From: Streptomyces sp. P9-A2
GTDB taxonomy: Bacteria; Actinomycetota; Actinomycetes; Streptomycetales; Streptomycetaceae
NCBI RefSeq assembly: GCF_036634175.1
Contig: NZ_JAZIFX010000001.1
Span: 3,038,001-3,102,000, forward strand
Direction: 5' to 3'
DNA: 64,000 bases
Shown here: piece after piece, positions 45,280 through 53,967 of the stretch
Position numbering within the stretch: the stretch's first letter is position 1
Layout of the letters: each line of letters opens with the position of its first letter
Notes under the pieces: model-generated
What the model was told of the DNA's origin: nothing
The model's database searches: none
What the model saw: only the letters and a program-made list of their open reading frames with translations
Made by a program: the position numbers and the translations under genes

Positions 45280-46158
45280 TCAGTCCTTCACCGCGCCGCC
45301 CAGTCCGGAGACCAGGCGTCGCTGTACGAGTACGAAGAAGACCAGCACCGGAATCGTCATCACCGTGGACGCCGCCATCACGCCGCCCCAGTCGGGATCG
45401 TCCGGCTTGTAGAAGACCAGCAGGGCCATCGGCAGTGTCGACTGCGAGATGTCGCTGATGATGAAGGACTTGGCGAACAGGAAGTCGTTCCAGGTGGAGA
45501 TGAAGGAAAAAACGCTGGTGGCCACCAGCCCCGGCAGAACGAGCGGAAAAAGGATCTGCCACAGGAACCGCGCGCGGCTCGCGCCGTCGATGTAGGCGGC
45601 CTCCTCCAGCGCGTCGGGAACGGCTTTCACGAACCCCCGCAGCATCCAGATCGCGAACGGCAGCGAGAACGCGATGTGCGGCAGGATCAGCGACCACAGC
45701 GTGTTCAGCTGGCCCGCGTCCCGCATGAGGAAGAACAGCGGGATCGTCAGCGCCTCCACGGGCACCATCTGGGCCACCAGAAACATGATCAGCAGGGTGG
45801 TCCGCATACGGAACCGGAATCGCGTCACGGCGGTCGCCGCGAGAAAGGCGATGAGTGCGGAGGCGAGCACCACGGAGCCCGCGACGATCACGCTGTTGAG
45901 GAAGTACCGGCCGAATTCCTCCTGCCCGAACACCCGTCGGAAGGAATCCAGGGTGGGGTTCAGGGTCCACGGCCGCGGCCGGTCCGACTCGATCTCGCCG
46001 GCCGGTTTGAAGGCGCTCAGCACCATCCAGTACAGCGGGAAGGCCACCACCACCGCGACCGCCAGCGCGGTCGCCTCGGCGGCCAGCCGCCACGGACGCC
46101 GTACGAACCCGCGCACAGGATTCACCCGGCGCGCCCCGGCCCGGCTCACGACGGTCAC
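45280..46158 (-). CDS. Sugar ABC transporter permease (MalG-like)
   Basis: 292 residues, six membrane helices. EAA loop ALEEAAYIDGASRARFLWQILFPLVLPGL; C-terminal TWNDFLFAKSFIISD is typical of CUT1 MalG-type permeases. The start GTG has GGGGGAGGA 3-5 nt upstream and overlaps the stop of the partner permease (GTGA). A second in-frame GTG nine bases later is possible. It works with the adjacent MalF-like permease and an unlinked ATPase, probably MsiK, since no ATPase gene is encoded here. Confidence 0.93.
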   Translation of the reverse strand: MTVVSRAGARRVNPVRGFVRRPWRLAAEATALAVAVVVAFPLYWMVLSAFKPAGEIESDRPRPWTLNPTLDSFRRVFGQEEFGRYFLNSVIVAGSVVLASALIAFLAATAVTRFRFRMRTTLLIMFLVAQMVPVEALTIPLFFLMRDAGQLNTLWSLILPHIAFSLPFAIWMLRGFVKAVPDALEEAAYIDGASRARFLWQILFPLVLPGLVATSVFSFISTWNDFLFAKSFIISDISQSTLPMALLVFYKPDDPDWGGVMAASTVMTIPVLVFFVLVQRRLVSGLGGAVKD

Positions 46159-47132
46159 AGTTCCTCCCCCTGGCGGCGCAGCAGCCGCAGGTACACCAGC
46201 GTGACGGCGAGCAGGATCAGCAGCATCACCACGCCGATCGCGGCGCCCAGGCTGTACTGCGAGGACGCGAACGCCTTCTGGTACGCGTAGACGTTGAGGA
46301 CCAGGTTCTGGCCGGCGATGCCGCCCCCGCCCGTCATGACGTAGATCTGGGTGAAGACCTTGAAGTCCCAGATCACCGACTGGATGGTGACGACGACCAG
46401 GATCGGCCGGAGCATCGGGGCGAGCACCGAGCGCCAGACGCGCCACTGCGAGGCGCCGTCCAGGGCGGCGGCCTCCAGCACCTCGGCGGGCACGGCCCGG
46501 ATGCCGGCGTAGACGGTGATCATCACGAACGGGAAGGAGCACCAGACGACTTCGAGCAGGACGAGGAAGAAGGCGCTGTACCTCCCGTACGTCCATGAGT
46601 GGTCGCCGAGGCCCAGGAGCCGGTTCACCGGGCCGAAGTCGGCGTCGAAGAGGAGCAGCCACACCGTGGAGCCGGTGACGGCCGGGGTCGCCCAGGCGCC
46701 GAGCGCGGCCAGCATCAGCGCGAGCCGGGGCACGGCGCGCACCCGGGTGAGCAGCACGGCGAGCGCGCAGCCCACGGCCAGGGTGGAGACCACGCAGGCC
46801 GCCGCGAACAGGACGGTGGTGAGCAGCACCTGCCAGAACTGCTCGTCGGCGAAGAGTTCCCTGTAGTTGCCCAGGCCCTGGAAGGTGGTCGGTTCGCCGC
46901 CGCTGACCTGTGCCTGGGTGTAGTGGAAGAGCGAGATCAGGCCGAGTTGGTGGACGGGGTAGGCGAGCAGCCCGCCGAGGACGACGAGGGCGGGGGCGAG
47001 ATAGAGCCAGGGGGTGAGGCCGGCCCCGCGGCCCCGGCCCCGTGGGCTCTGCGGGCCCCGCGGCCTGTGGGGTGGGGTGGCCGTGCGGGGCGCGGGACGC
47101 TTGCGCACGGCCACCGTGTCCGGTGCGGCCAC
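46155..47132 (-). CDS. Sugar ABC transporter permease (MalF-like)
   Basis: 325 residues. A basic Pro/Arg-rich cytoplasmic N-terminus (about 38 residues) precedes the first helix (LTPWLYLAPALVVLGGLLAYPV). EAA loop: VLEAAALDGASQWRVWRSVLAPMLRPI. The GTG start lies 4 nt after the binding-protein stop. The CUT1 family takes up di- and oligosaccharides; linkage to a hexosaminidase indicates chitobiose or related amino sugars. Confidence 0.92.
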   Translation of the reverse strand: MAAPDTVAVRKRPAPRTATPPHRPRGPQSPRGRGRGAGLTPWLYLAPALVVLGGLLAYPVHQLGLISLFHYTQAQVSGGEPTTFQGLGNYRELFADEQFWQVLLTTVLFAAACVVSTLAVGCALAVLLTRVRAVPRLALMLAALGAWATPAVTGSTVWLLLFDADFGPVNRLLGLGDHSWTYGRYSAFFLVLLEVVWCSFPFVMITVYAGIRAVPAEVLEAAALDGASQWRVWRSVLAPMLRPILVVVTIQSVIWDFKVFTQIYVMTGGGGIAGQNLVLNVYAYQKAFASSQYSLGAAIGVVMLLILLAVTLVYLRLLRRQGEEL

Positions 47133-47136
47133 CGGG

Positions 47137-48429
47137 TCAGCCCACCGAGCCGAATGCCTCGTTCATCTTCTTCGCGGCGTTCCCGGACGCGGACGCCACG
47201 TCCTTCTTGCCGCTGACGACCTCCTGGAACATGGTCGGCAGGACCAGCGAGGCGTCGATCCGCGCCCAGGCGGGCGAGGCCGGCACGAACTTGGTGTCGG
47301 CGGCGAGGGTCTCGACGAACGGCTTCAGGAACGGTTCCTTGGCGGCCACCTGCTGCCGCACGTCCGAGAAGGTCGGCAGGAAGCCCATCGCGTCGAACAG
47401 TTCGCCCTGCGCCTTCTTCGAGGCGAGCCGTCGCATCAGGTCGACGGCGAGGGTGCGGTGCGAGGTCGACTTCAGGACGCCGAGGTTGTTCCCGCCCGCG
47501 AAGGCGGGGGCGATGGATCCGGACTTCACGCCCGGCAGCGGCACGACGGCGTACTTGCCCTTCACGGCCCCGGCCTCGATCGCGGCGTGGCTGAAGTCGC
47601 CGCCGATCGCCATGGCGGCCTTGCCCGAGGCGAAGGCGGTCACCGTGTCGTTGCCGCCCATGCCGGCGCACTTGGCGGCCGGGCAGTTGTCGTCGCCGAA
47701 GAGGGAGGTGTACGCGTCGATGCCCTTGCGGGCGGCGGGGGTGTCGATCGCGGAGGCGTACGAGCCGCCCTTGCCGGTGGCGAGTTCACCGCCGTGGGCC
47801 CAGATGAACGGCATCGCGCCGTAGGTGTAGGCGCCGCCGACGGCGATGCCGTACAGGTCGGGCTTCGCGGCGCGGATCCTCTGCGCGGTGGAGATCAGTT
47901 CGGCCTGGGAGGCGGGGGGTTCGAGCCCGAGTTCGTCGAAGACGTCCGTGCGGTAGTAGAGGGCGCGGACGCCCACGAAGTACGGCGTCCCGTAGACCTT
48001 GCCGTCGACGGTGACCGACTGCCGGGCGGTCGGGTCGGTGTCCTTGGCCTCGTCCCAGTCGCCGAACTCCTCGGTGACGTCGGCGAGTCCGCCGTCCTTG
48101 ACATAGCCGGCGGTGTCGGTGTTGCCGTACTCGACGAGGTCGGGCGCGGACTTCGGGTCGTTGAAGGCGGCCTTGATGCGCTCGGCGCGGGTCTCGACCG
48201 GGATGTACTCGACGGTGACCTCGGTGCCGTCGTGCGCCTTCTCGAATCCGGCGACGACGGACTCGACGACCTTTTCCTTGGGTGCGTTGTTGACCTCCTG
48301 GAAGAGCCAGACCCGTAAGGTCCCGGTCTTCTCGTCCTTGTCGGAGGAGGAGTCCCCCGAAGTCTGGGGCGCGCAGGCGGCGGTGGCGAGGACGGCCGCG
48401 AGGGCGACCAGGCGGACGGACAACTTCAT
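47137..48429 (-). CDS. Sugar-binding lipoprotein of the chito-oligosaccharide-type importer
   Basis: 430 residues. The signal peptide ends LATAAC with the lipid-modified cysteine at residue 19. The family-1 extracellular solute-binding fold is visible: GTLRVWLFQEVNNAPKEKVVESVVAGFEKAHDGTEVTVEYIPVE, GTPYFVGVRALYYRTDVFDELG, TAFASGKAAMAIGGDFS. The chosen ATG has GGAGG 9 nt upstream; an ATG three codons earlier overlaps that site. It is the first gene of the operon. Ligand specificity is an inference from the downstream hexosaminidase. Confidence 0.93.
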   Translation of the reverse strand: MKLSVRLVALAAVLATAACAPQTSGDSSSDKDEKTGTLRVWLFQEVNNAPKEKVVESVVAGFEKAHDGTEVTVEYIPVETRAERIKAAFNDPKSAPDLVEYGNTDTAGYVKDGGLADVTEEFGDWDEAKDTDPTARQSVTVDGKVYGTPYFVGVRALYYRTDVFDELGLEPPASQAELISTAQRIRAAKPDLYGIAVGGAYTYGAMPFIWAHGGELATGKGGSYASAIDTPAARKGIDAYTSLFGDDNCPAAKCAGMGGNDTVTAFASGKAAMAIGGDFSHAAIEAGAVKGKYAVVPLPGVKSGSIAPAFAGGNNLGVLKSTSHRTLAVDLMRRLASKKAQGELFDAMGFLPTFSDVRQQVAAKEPFLKPFVETLAADTKFVPASPAWARIDASLVLPTMFQEVVSGKKDVASASGNAAKKMNEAFGSVG

Positions 48430-48450
48430 GGACTGCATCCTCCGATGAGG

Positions 48451-48468
48451 TGTTGCAACATGCGCAAC
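48451..48468. promoter_or_regulatory. Inverted repeat upstream of the sugar importer operon
   Basis: TGTTGCAACA is a perfect 10-bp palindrome followed by TGCGCAAC, giving GTTGC-N7-GCAAC. It lies 22-39 nt before the binding-protein start, in the leader or at a promoter. A LacI- or ROK-type operator is possible. Confidence 0.5.
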
Positions 48469-48526
48469 GCTGATTTCGCTGTGCACAACAACACCGGAGG
48501 CTAGGGACTGAAGGAACCAGTTCACA

Positions 48527-48542
48527 AGAGGTCTCCACCACT
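48527..48542. promoter_or_regulatory. dre-like site upstream of the sugar importer operon
   Basis: AGAGGTCTCCACCACT matches the DasR dre consensus at 13 of 16 positions. It lies about 98 nt before the operon start. DasR control would tie this importer to the nag PTS genes. Confidence 0.6.
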
Positions 48543-48587
48543 CTGTGACCGGCTGACGCACTCCGCGCAACGCGCGGGCACCACAAA

Positions 48588-48622
48588 GGCCCCCAGGGCG
48601 CACAAAACGCGTCCGGGGGCCC
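48588..48622. terminator. Terminator after DUF3039 gene
   Basis: GGCCCCCAGGGCG pairs imperfectly with CGTCCGGGGGCC across ACACAAAAC-type loop sequence, 20 nt past the DUF3039 stop on the minus strand. Confidence 0.6.
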
Positions 48623-48641
48623 GAGGCCGGGGCCGGCGCGG

Positions 48642-48947
48642 CTACTTGGCGCCCTTGCCCTTGCCGCCCTTGCCGCTCTTGTCCTTGTCGTCGTCGCCGC
48701 CGCTCATGGACTCGTAGATCTCCTTGCACATGGGGCAGACGGGGTACTTCTTCGGGTCCCGGCCCGGCACCCACACCTTGCCGCACAGCGCCACGACGGG
48801 CGTGCCGTCGAGAGCGCTCGCCATGATCTTGTCCTTCTGGACGTAGTGGGCGTAGCGCTCGTGGTCACCGTCGCCGTGGGAGGTCTGCGGCGTCGGCTCT
48901 ACAAGGGTCCCCGTACCAGTCCCGCGCTCGGGCTCAAGAGTGCTCAT
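48642..48947 (-). CDS. DUF3039 small zinc-ribbon-like protein
   Basis: 101 residues. The core HERYAHYVQKDKIMASALDGTPVVALCGKVWVP is the DUF3039 signature, with cysteines at ALCGK and YPVCPMC that could form a zinc ribbon. The C-terminus is a Lys/Gly/Asp tail (KSGKGGKGKGAK). Found throughout actinobacteria near yqgE and murA; function unknown. Confidence 0.9.
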   Translation of the reverse strand: MSTLEPERGTGTGTLVEPTPQTSHGDGDHERYAHYVQKDKIMASALDGTPVVALCGKVWVPGRDPKKYPVCPMCKEIYESMSGGDDDKDKSGKGGKGKGAK

Positions 48948-48976
48948 GAATCAAAGGGTACTGAAGCTCACACGCA

Positions 48977-49558
48977 TCAGTTGAGCGAAGGGTCGTCCGG
49001 ATAGGTGGCCACCATCGCCAGTTCGCCGCGCTGGCGGCGCAGCACCTCGCGCCAGAGCCGCTCCGGCACCGGGTACGCGATGTCGCCGGGCTCCGACTCC
49101 ACGACGTACCAGGCGCCCTCCAGCAGCTCGTCCTCCAGCTGGCCGGGGCCCCACCCCGCGTAGCCGGCGAAGATCCGCAGCGAGCCGAGAGCGGCCGCGA
49201 GCAGCTCCGGCGGTGCCTCCAGATCGACCAGCCCGATCGCCCCGTACACCCGGCGCCAGCCCAGCGGGGCGGCCCCGCCCCCCGTCCCACCGGGGACGAC
49301 GGCGACGCCGAGGGCCGAGTCCAGCGACACCGGGCCGCCCTGGAAGACGACCCCCGGTTCACCGGCCAGGCCCGCCCAGCCCTCCAGGATGTCCCCCACG
49401 CCCACCGGGGTCGGGCGGTTGAGCACAACACCGAGGGAGCCCTCCTCGTCGTGGTCGAGGAGGAGCACGACCGCACGGTCGAAGTTCGGGTCCGCCAGGG
49501 CCGGCGTGGCCACGAGCAGCCGCCCTGTGAGCGAGGACACCTCGGTCATGCCAGACAT
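48977..49558 (-). CDS. yqgE: YqgE/AlgH family protein (UPF0301)
   Basis: 193 residues. SSLTGRLLVATPALADPNFDRAVVLLLDHDEEGSLGVVLNRPT is the family N-terminus; GGPVSLDSALGVAV and FAGYAGWGPGQLEDELLEGAWYVV follow. The fold is known from structures, but the biochemical role is not settled. Start could be the ATG of MSGMTEV (with GGGAAG upstream) or the ATG three codons later, which matches the annotated S. coelicolor protein as I remember it. Divergent from murA. Confidence 0.92.
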   Translation of the reverse strand: MSGMTEVSSLTGRLLVATPALADPNFDRAVVLLLDHDEEGSLGVVLNRPTPVGVGDILEGWAGLAGEPGVVFQGGPVSLDSALGVAVVPGGTGGGAAPLGWRRVYGAIGLVDLEAPPELLAAALGSLRIFAGYAGWGPGQLEDELLEGAWYVVESEPGDIAYPVPERLWREVLRRQRGELAMVATYPDDPSLN

Positions 49559-49868
49559 GATTCCGCATCTTCCCTTTCTGTGGGGAGGCAATCGGGGTAC
49601 GGGGGCGAACACGGCCGGCCGGCGCGTGAGCGGCCTGATGGGCCGCCGGTCCGGGACGGCCCCAGCGGGGCCGCGGGCGCCCGGCGGGCGTACGGAAGCA
49701 CCTCCGGCGCACGGTGACGGCGGTGACCCCCAGTGGCCGGAGGGGAACCGCTCGTGTCCCGGTGGCCACGGGGACGGGACCGGGCCGCGCACGGGCTGGT
49801 GGAACGGGCATGGAGGGCGACTACCCTTGCCCTTCTGGCCCCTGCCCCCTCCACGGAACGCGAGATCC
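49559..49868. promoter_or_regulatory. yqgE/murA divergent promoter region
   Basis: 310 bp between divergent starts. GC-rich throughout, with no clear inverted repeat or RNA gene; both promoters must lie here, but I cannot place -10 boxes with confidence. Confidence 0.4.
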
Positions 49869-51215
49869 ATGACCGTCAACGGCGCTGAAGACGTCCTGCT
49901 TGTCCACGGCGGAACCCCGCTGGAGGGGGAGATACGTGTCCGCGGTGCGAAGAACCTCGTACCGAAGGCCATGGTCGCCGCTCTGCTGGGCAGTGAGCCG
50001 AGCCGGCTGGGCAATGTTCCGGACATCCGTGACGTCCGGGTCGTACGAGGGCTGCTCCAGCTGCACGGGGTGACGGTCCGCCCGGGCGAGGAGCCCGGTG
50101 AACTGGTGCTCGACCCCACGCACGTGGAGAGCGCCAACGTCGCCGACATCGATGCCCACGCGGGTTCGTCCCGCATTCCGATCCTGTTCTGCGGCCCCCT
50201 GCTGCACCGGCTCGGGCACGCGTTCATCCCGGGACTGGGCGGCTGCGACATCGGCGGCCGGCCGATCGACTTCCACTTCGACGTGCTGCGCCAGTTCGGC
50301 GCGACGATCGAGAAGCGGGCGGACGGCCAGTACCTGGAGGCCCCGCAGCGGCTGCGCGGCACGAAGATCGAGCTGCCGTACCCGTCCGTCGGCACGACGG
50401 AACAGGTGCTGCTGACGGCGGTCCTCGCGGAGGGCGTCACCGAGCTGTCCAACGCGGCGGTGGAGCCGGAGATCGAGGACCTGATCTGCGTCCTGCAGAA
50501 AATGGGCGCGATCATCGCGATGGACACCGACCGGACCATCCGCATCACCGGTGTGGACAAGCTCGGCGGCTACAACCACCGCGCCCTCCCCGACCGCCTG
50601 GAGGCCGCCTCCTGGGCGTCCGCGGCGCTGGCCACCGAGGGCAACATCTACGTCCGCGGCGCCCAGCAGCGCTCGATGATGACGTTCCTGAACACCTACC
50701 GGAAGGTGGGCGGCGCCTTCGAGATCGACGACGAGGGCATCCGGTTCTGGCACCCGGGCGGCCGGCTCAAGTCGATCGCCCTGGAGACGGACGTCCACCC
50801 GGGTTTCCAGACCGACTGGCAGCAGCCGCTGGTGGTCGCCCTGACCCAGGCGACGGGGCTGTCGATCGTCCACGAGACGGTCTACGAGTCCCGCCTCGGC
50901 TTCACCTCGGCGCTCAACCAGATGGGTGCGCACATCCAGCTCTACCGCGAATGCCTGGGCGGTTCCCGCTGCCGCTTCGGCCAGCGCAACTTCCTCCACT
51001 CGGCCGTCGTCTCGGGCCCGACCCAGCTCCAGGGCGCCGACCTGGTCATCCCCGACCTGCGCGGCGGCTTCTCCTACCTGATCGCCGCCCTCGCCGCCCA
51101 GGGCACGTCCCGCGTCCACGGCATCGGCCTGATCAACCGCGGCTACGAGAACTTCATGGACAAGCTGGTGGAGCTGGGGGCGAAGGTCGAACTCCCCGGC
51201 AAGGCACTCGGCTGA
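49869..51215 (+). CDS. murA: UDP-N-acetylglucosamine 1-carboxyvinyltransferase
   Basis: 448 residues of the EPSP synthase/MurA fold. The N-terminal substrate loop RVRGAKNLVPKAMVAALL is present, and the catalytic cysteine is Cys126 in PGLGGCDIGGRPIDFH, implying fosfomycin sensitivity in principle. It adds enolpyruvate to UDP-GlcNAc, the first committed peptidoglycan step. The C-terminus (MDKLVELGAKVELPGKALG) lies in a 140-bp tandem repeat whose other three copies follow the gene. Streptomycetes may carry a second murA elsewhere. Confidence 0.96.
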   Translation: MTVNGAEDVLLVHGGTPLEGEIRVRGAKNLVPKAMVAALLGSEPSRLGNVPDIRDVRVVRGLLQLHGVTVRPGEEPGELVLDPTHVESANVADIDAHAGSSRIPILFCGPLLHRLGHAFIPGLGGCDIGGRPIDFHFDVLRQFGATIEKRADGQYLEAPQRLRGTKIELPYPSVGTTEQVLLTAVLAEGVTELSNAAVEPEIEDLICVLQKMGAIIAMDTDRTIRITGVDKLGGYNHRALPDRLEAASWASAALATEGNIYVRGAQQRSMMTFLNTYRKVGGAFEIDDEGIRFWHPGGRLKSIALETDVHPGFQTDWQQPLVVALTQATGLSIVHETVYESRLGFTSALNQMGAHIQLYRECLGGSRCRFGQRNFLHSAVVSGPTQLQGADLVIPDLRGGFSYLIAALAAQGTSRVHGIGLINRGYENFMDKLVELGAKVELPGKALG

Positions 51216-51690
51216 CGGACCGAACCCGACAACCCCGCCACCAGCGCCACCCACCCGGCCGGGGGTCCGGGGGTCGCCCCCCGGGCAGACACAGCATGGA
51301 CAAGCTGGTGGAGCCGGGGGCGAAGGTCGAACTCCCCGGCAAGGCACTCGGCTGACGGACCGAACCCGACAACCCCGCCACCAGCGCCACCCACCCGGCC
51401 GGGGGTCCGGGGGTCGCCCCCCGGGCAGACACAGCATGGACAAGCTGGTGGAGCCGGGGGCGAAGGTCGAACTCCCCGGCAAGGCACTCGGCTGACGGAC
51501 CGAACCCGACAACCCCGCCACCAGCGCCACCCACCCGGCCGGGGGTCCGGGGGTCGCCCCCCGGGCAGACACAGCATGGACAAGCTGGTGGAGCCGGGGG
51601 CGAAGGTCGAACTCCCCGGCAAGGCACTCGGCTGACGGACAGAACCCGACAACCCCGCCACCGACGCCACCCACCCGGCCGGTCGAGCTT
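51156..51690 (+). repeat. Four 140-bp tandem repeats overlapping the murA 3' end
   Basis: Units start at 51156, 51296, 51436 and 51576, each at ATGGACAAGCTGGTGGAG. Unit 1 holds the last 19 codons and stop of murA. Units 2-4 repeat the coding segment with one change (Leu to Pro codon, GAGCTG to GAGCCG) plus the downstream GGGGGTCCGGGGGTCGCC hairpin-like sequence. Units 2 and 3 look identical; unit 4 has small differences and ends in unique DNA near 51690. Confidence 0.95.
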
Positions 51691-51726
51691 CCGGGCAGGG
51701 CGCTCGACCGGCCGGAAACAGCCTTG

Positions 51727-51765
51727 CCAAAGGGGCGGCCACCTGATCGGTGGCCGCCCCTTTGG
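51727..51765. terminator. Bidirectional terminator between murA and hupA
   Basis: A perfect 17-bp inverted repeat (CCAAAGGGGCGGCCACC / GGTGGCCGCCCCTTTGG) with a 5-nt loop between convergent genes. Confidence 0.9.
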
Positions 51766-51812
51766 CGTCGCTGTGCGTCGTACGCCGTCCCGGGACGTAC
51801 GAACAGCAGGAT

Positions 51813-52094
51813 TTACTTGCCCTTGGCGGCTTCCTTGAGCTTCGAGCCCGCGGAGACCTTCGCGCTGTAGCCGGCCGGGATCTGGATCGGCTCACCGGTC
51901 TGCGGGTTGCGCGCGGTGCGAGCGGCACGGTGGGTGCGCTCGAAGGTCAGGAAACCGGGGATGGTGACCTTCTCGTCCCCCTTGGAGACGATGTCGCCGA
52001 CGATGTCGGCGAACGCGGCCAGCACGGCGTCGGCGTCCTTGCGGGTCACCTCGGCGCGGTCGGCCAGCGCGGCCACCAGCTCACTGCGGTTCAT
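51813..52094 (-). CDS. hupA: HU-type nucleoid protein HupA
   Basis: 93 residues, the short vegetative HU (not the Lys-rich-tailed HupS). MNRSELVAALADRAEVTRKDADAVLAAFADIV starts the helical dimer domain; TIPGFLTFERTHRAARTARNPQTGEPIQIPA is the DNA-binding beta arm. GGGAG lies 7 nt before the ATG. It bends and compacts DNA. The gene is separated from malic enzyme by about 450 bp. Confidence 0.96.
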   Translation of the reverse strand: MNRSELVAALADRAEVTRKDADAVLAAFADIVGDIVSKGDEKVTIPGFLTFERTHRAARTARNPQTGEPIQIPAGYSAKVSAGSKLKEAAKGK

Positions 52095-52542
52095 GTTGTT
52101 ACTCCCGTGTTCTTCTTGCCGTTGAGGCGTGCCACGCGGCGGGGCCGCGATTGGGGCACGACCAAGCCGATGCTGCCAGGGTCCTCGGTGAGTCCCCCGG
52201 ACCCGGGTACTTATTCGGGCCCGCACGCCCCTGGAGTACTGCCCCCTGAACGTGGTCCCGGTGGAGCATCCTGCCTCTACCTGCGGCGGTAACGCCAATC
52301 CGGCACCCGCAGGAGCAGCGATATCACCTATGGAGTCACCCGTGGGAGTCACCCGGGGGGCTCCCACGGCCCGACCCACGGTGACGCTGCGTCCGCTGCC
52401 GGCAGCGGACCGCGGATACCGGGAGTCCGAGTCACGGCCGCCACCCTAAAGGGCGGCCGTGGGTCACGGGTTCCACGACGCGCCGAGCGCACACCTACCG
52501 TGGTGATGGTCACAGCCGAGGCGGCCCCCGATGGGGGCCCCG
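52095..52542. other. hupA upstream region and terminator of malic enzyme
   Basis: 448 bp without a gene. It contains the hupA promoter; a terminator for the malic enzyme transcript lies at 52434-52460. Short direct repeats of the form GGAGTCACC occur near 52330-52355. I see no riboswitch or RNA gene. Confidence 0.4.
52434..52460. terminator. Terminator after the malic enzyme gene
   Basis: ACGGCCGCC / GGCGGCCGT, a perfect 9-bp stem around CACCCTAAAG-type loop sequence, 83 nt past the malic enzyme stop. Confidence 0.7.
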
Positions 52543-53967
52543 CTAGACGGCCGTGGCGGGGGTCTCCGTGCTCTTCGCGGCTTCCCGTACGGCGTCGGCG
52601 ACCGCGCCCGCGACCTTGTCGTTGAACACGCTCGGGATGATGTAGTTCGCGTTCAGCTCGTCCTCGGTGACCACGTCGGCCAGGGCCTGCGCGGCGGCGA
52701 GCATCATCTCGGTGTTGACGGTCCGGGACTGGGCGTCCAGCAGGCCGCGGAAGACACCCGGGAAGACCAGCACGTTGTTGATCTGGTTCGGGAAGTCGGA
52801 GCGGCCGGTGGCCACCACGGCCGCGGTCTGGCGGGCGACGCCCGGGTCCACCTCGGGGTCGGGGTTCGCGAGCGCGAAGACGATCGCGTCGTCGGCCATC
52901 GCGGCGATGTCGTCGCCGTCGAGGACGTTCGGGGCGGAGACGCCGATGAAGACGTCCGCGCCGCGCACGGCCTCCTTCAGCGTGCCGGTCAGGTTCTCCG
53001 GGTTGGTGTGGTGGCCGATCCAGCACAGCGGGGAGTCGTCGGGGGCGTCCACCAGATCCGTGCGGCCCGCGTGCACCACACCGTGGATGTCGGCGACGAC
53101 GGCGTTCTTCACCCCGGCCGCGATGAGCAGCTTGAGGATGGCCGTGCCGGCCGCGCCGGCGCCGGACATGACGACCCGGATGTCCTCGATCGCCTTGCCG
53201 GTGACCCGCAGCGCGTTGGTCAGGGCCGCGAGGACGACGATCGCGGTGCCGTGCTGGTCGTCGTGGAAGACGGGGATGTCGAGGGCCTCGCGCAGCCGGG
53301 CCTCGATCTCGAAGCAGCGCGGCGCGGAGATGTCCTCCAGGTTGATGCCGGCGAAGCCCGGGGCGATCGCCTTGACGACCTCGACGATCGCGTCGGTGTC
53401 CTGCGTGTCGAGGCAGAGCGGCCAGGCGTCGATGCCGGCGAACCGCTTGAACAGGGCCGCTTTGCCCTCCATCACGGGCAGGGCCGCCTTCGGGCCGATG
53501 TTCCCCAGGCCCAGCACGGCGGAACCGTCCGTCACGACCGCAACGGAGTTGCGTTTGATGGTGAGGCGGCGGGCGTCCTCGGGGTTCTCGGCGATGGCCA
53601 TGCAGACGCGGGCCACACCCGGCGTGTAGATCATCGAGAGGTCGTCGCGGTTGCGGATGGGGTGCTTGGACGCCATCTCGATCTTGCCGCCGAGGTGCAT
53701 CAGGAACGTACGGTCCGAGACCTTGCCCAGGCTGACGCCCTCGACCTCGCGGAGCTTCTCCACGATCTCTTCGGCGTGCCCGGTGGAGGTGGCCGCGATG
53801 GTGACGTCGATACGGAGCTTCTCGTGGCCGGACGCGGTGACGTCGAGGCCGGTGACCGTGCCGCCGGAGGACTCCACGGCGGTGGTGAGCTGAGAGACGG
53901 AGGCTCCGCTCGCCGGCACCTCCAGCCGGATGGTCATCGAGTAGGAGACGCTGGGCGCCGTTGCCAT
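52543..53967 (-). CDS. NAD(P)-dependent malic enzyme with N-terminal ACT domain
   Basis: 474 residues. An ACT-like regulatory domain occupies about residues 1-85 (SMTIRLEVPASGASVSQLTTAVESSGGTVTGLDV). The malic domain follows: RDDLSMIYTPGVARVCMAIAENPEDARRLTIKRNSVAVVTDGSAVLGLGN, then FHDDQHGTAIVVLAALTNAL and the nucleotide site VVMSGAGAAGTAILKLL. It decarboxylates malate to pyruvate. The S. coelicolor homologue is, as I recall, the NAD-linked enzyme. The ATG of MATAPSVSYS is used. Confidence 0.95.
   Translation of the reverse strand: MATAPSVSYSMTIRLEVPASGASVSQLTTAVESSGGTVTGLDVTASGHEKLRIDVTIAATSTGHAEEIVEKLREVEGVSLGKVSDRTFLMHLGGKIEMASKHPIRNRDDLSMIYTPGVARVCMAIAENPEDARRLTIKRNSVAVVTDGSAVLGLGNIGPKAALPVMEGKAALFKRFAGIDAWPLCLDTQDTDAIVEVVKAIAPGFAGINLEDISAPRCFEIEARLREALDIPVFHDDQHGTAIVVLAALTNALRVTGKAIEDIRVVMSGAGAAGTAILKLLIAAGVKNAVVADIHGVVHAGRTDLVDAPDDSPLCWIGHHTNPENLTGTLKEAVRGADVFIGVSAPNVLDGDDIAAMADDAIVFALANPDPEVDPGVARQTAAVVATGRSDFPNQINNVLVFPGVFRGLLDAQSRTVNTEMMLAAAQALADVVTEDELNANYIIPSVFNDKVAGAVADAVREAAKSTETPATAV

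Noticed and set aside
51156..51690. CRISPR array or satellite element
   Set aside because: Units are contiguous 140-bp copies without spacers and include coding sequence of murA; no cas genes are present.
51143..51928. A long minus-strand frame through the murA repeats
   Set aside because: It exists only because the 140-bp units lack stops in that phase; the repeated Cys/Gly/Pro-rich peptide is an artefact of the array.
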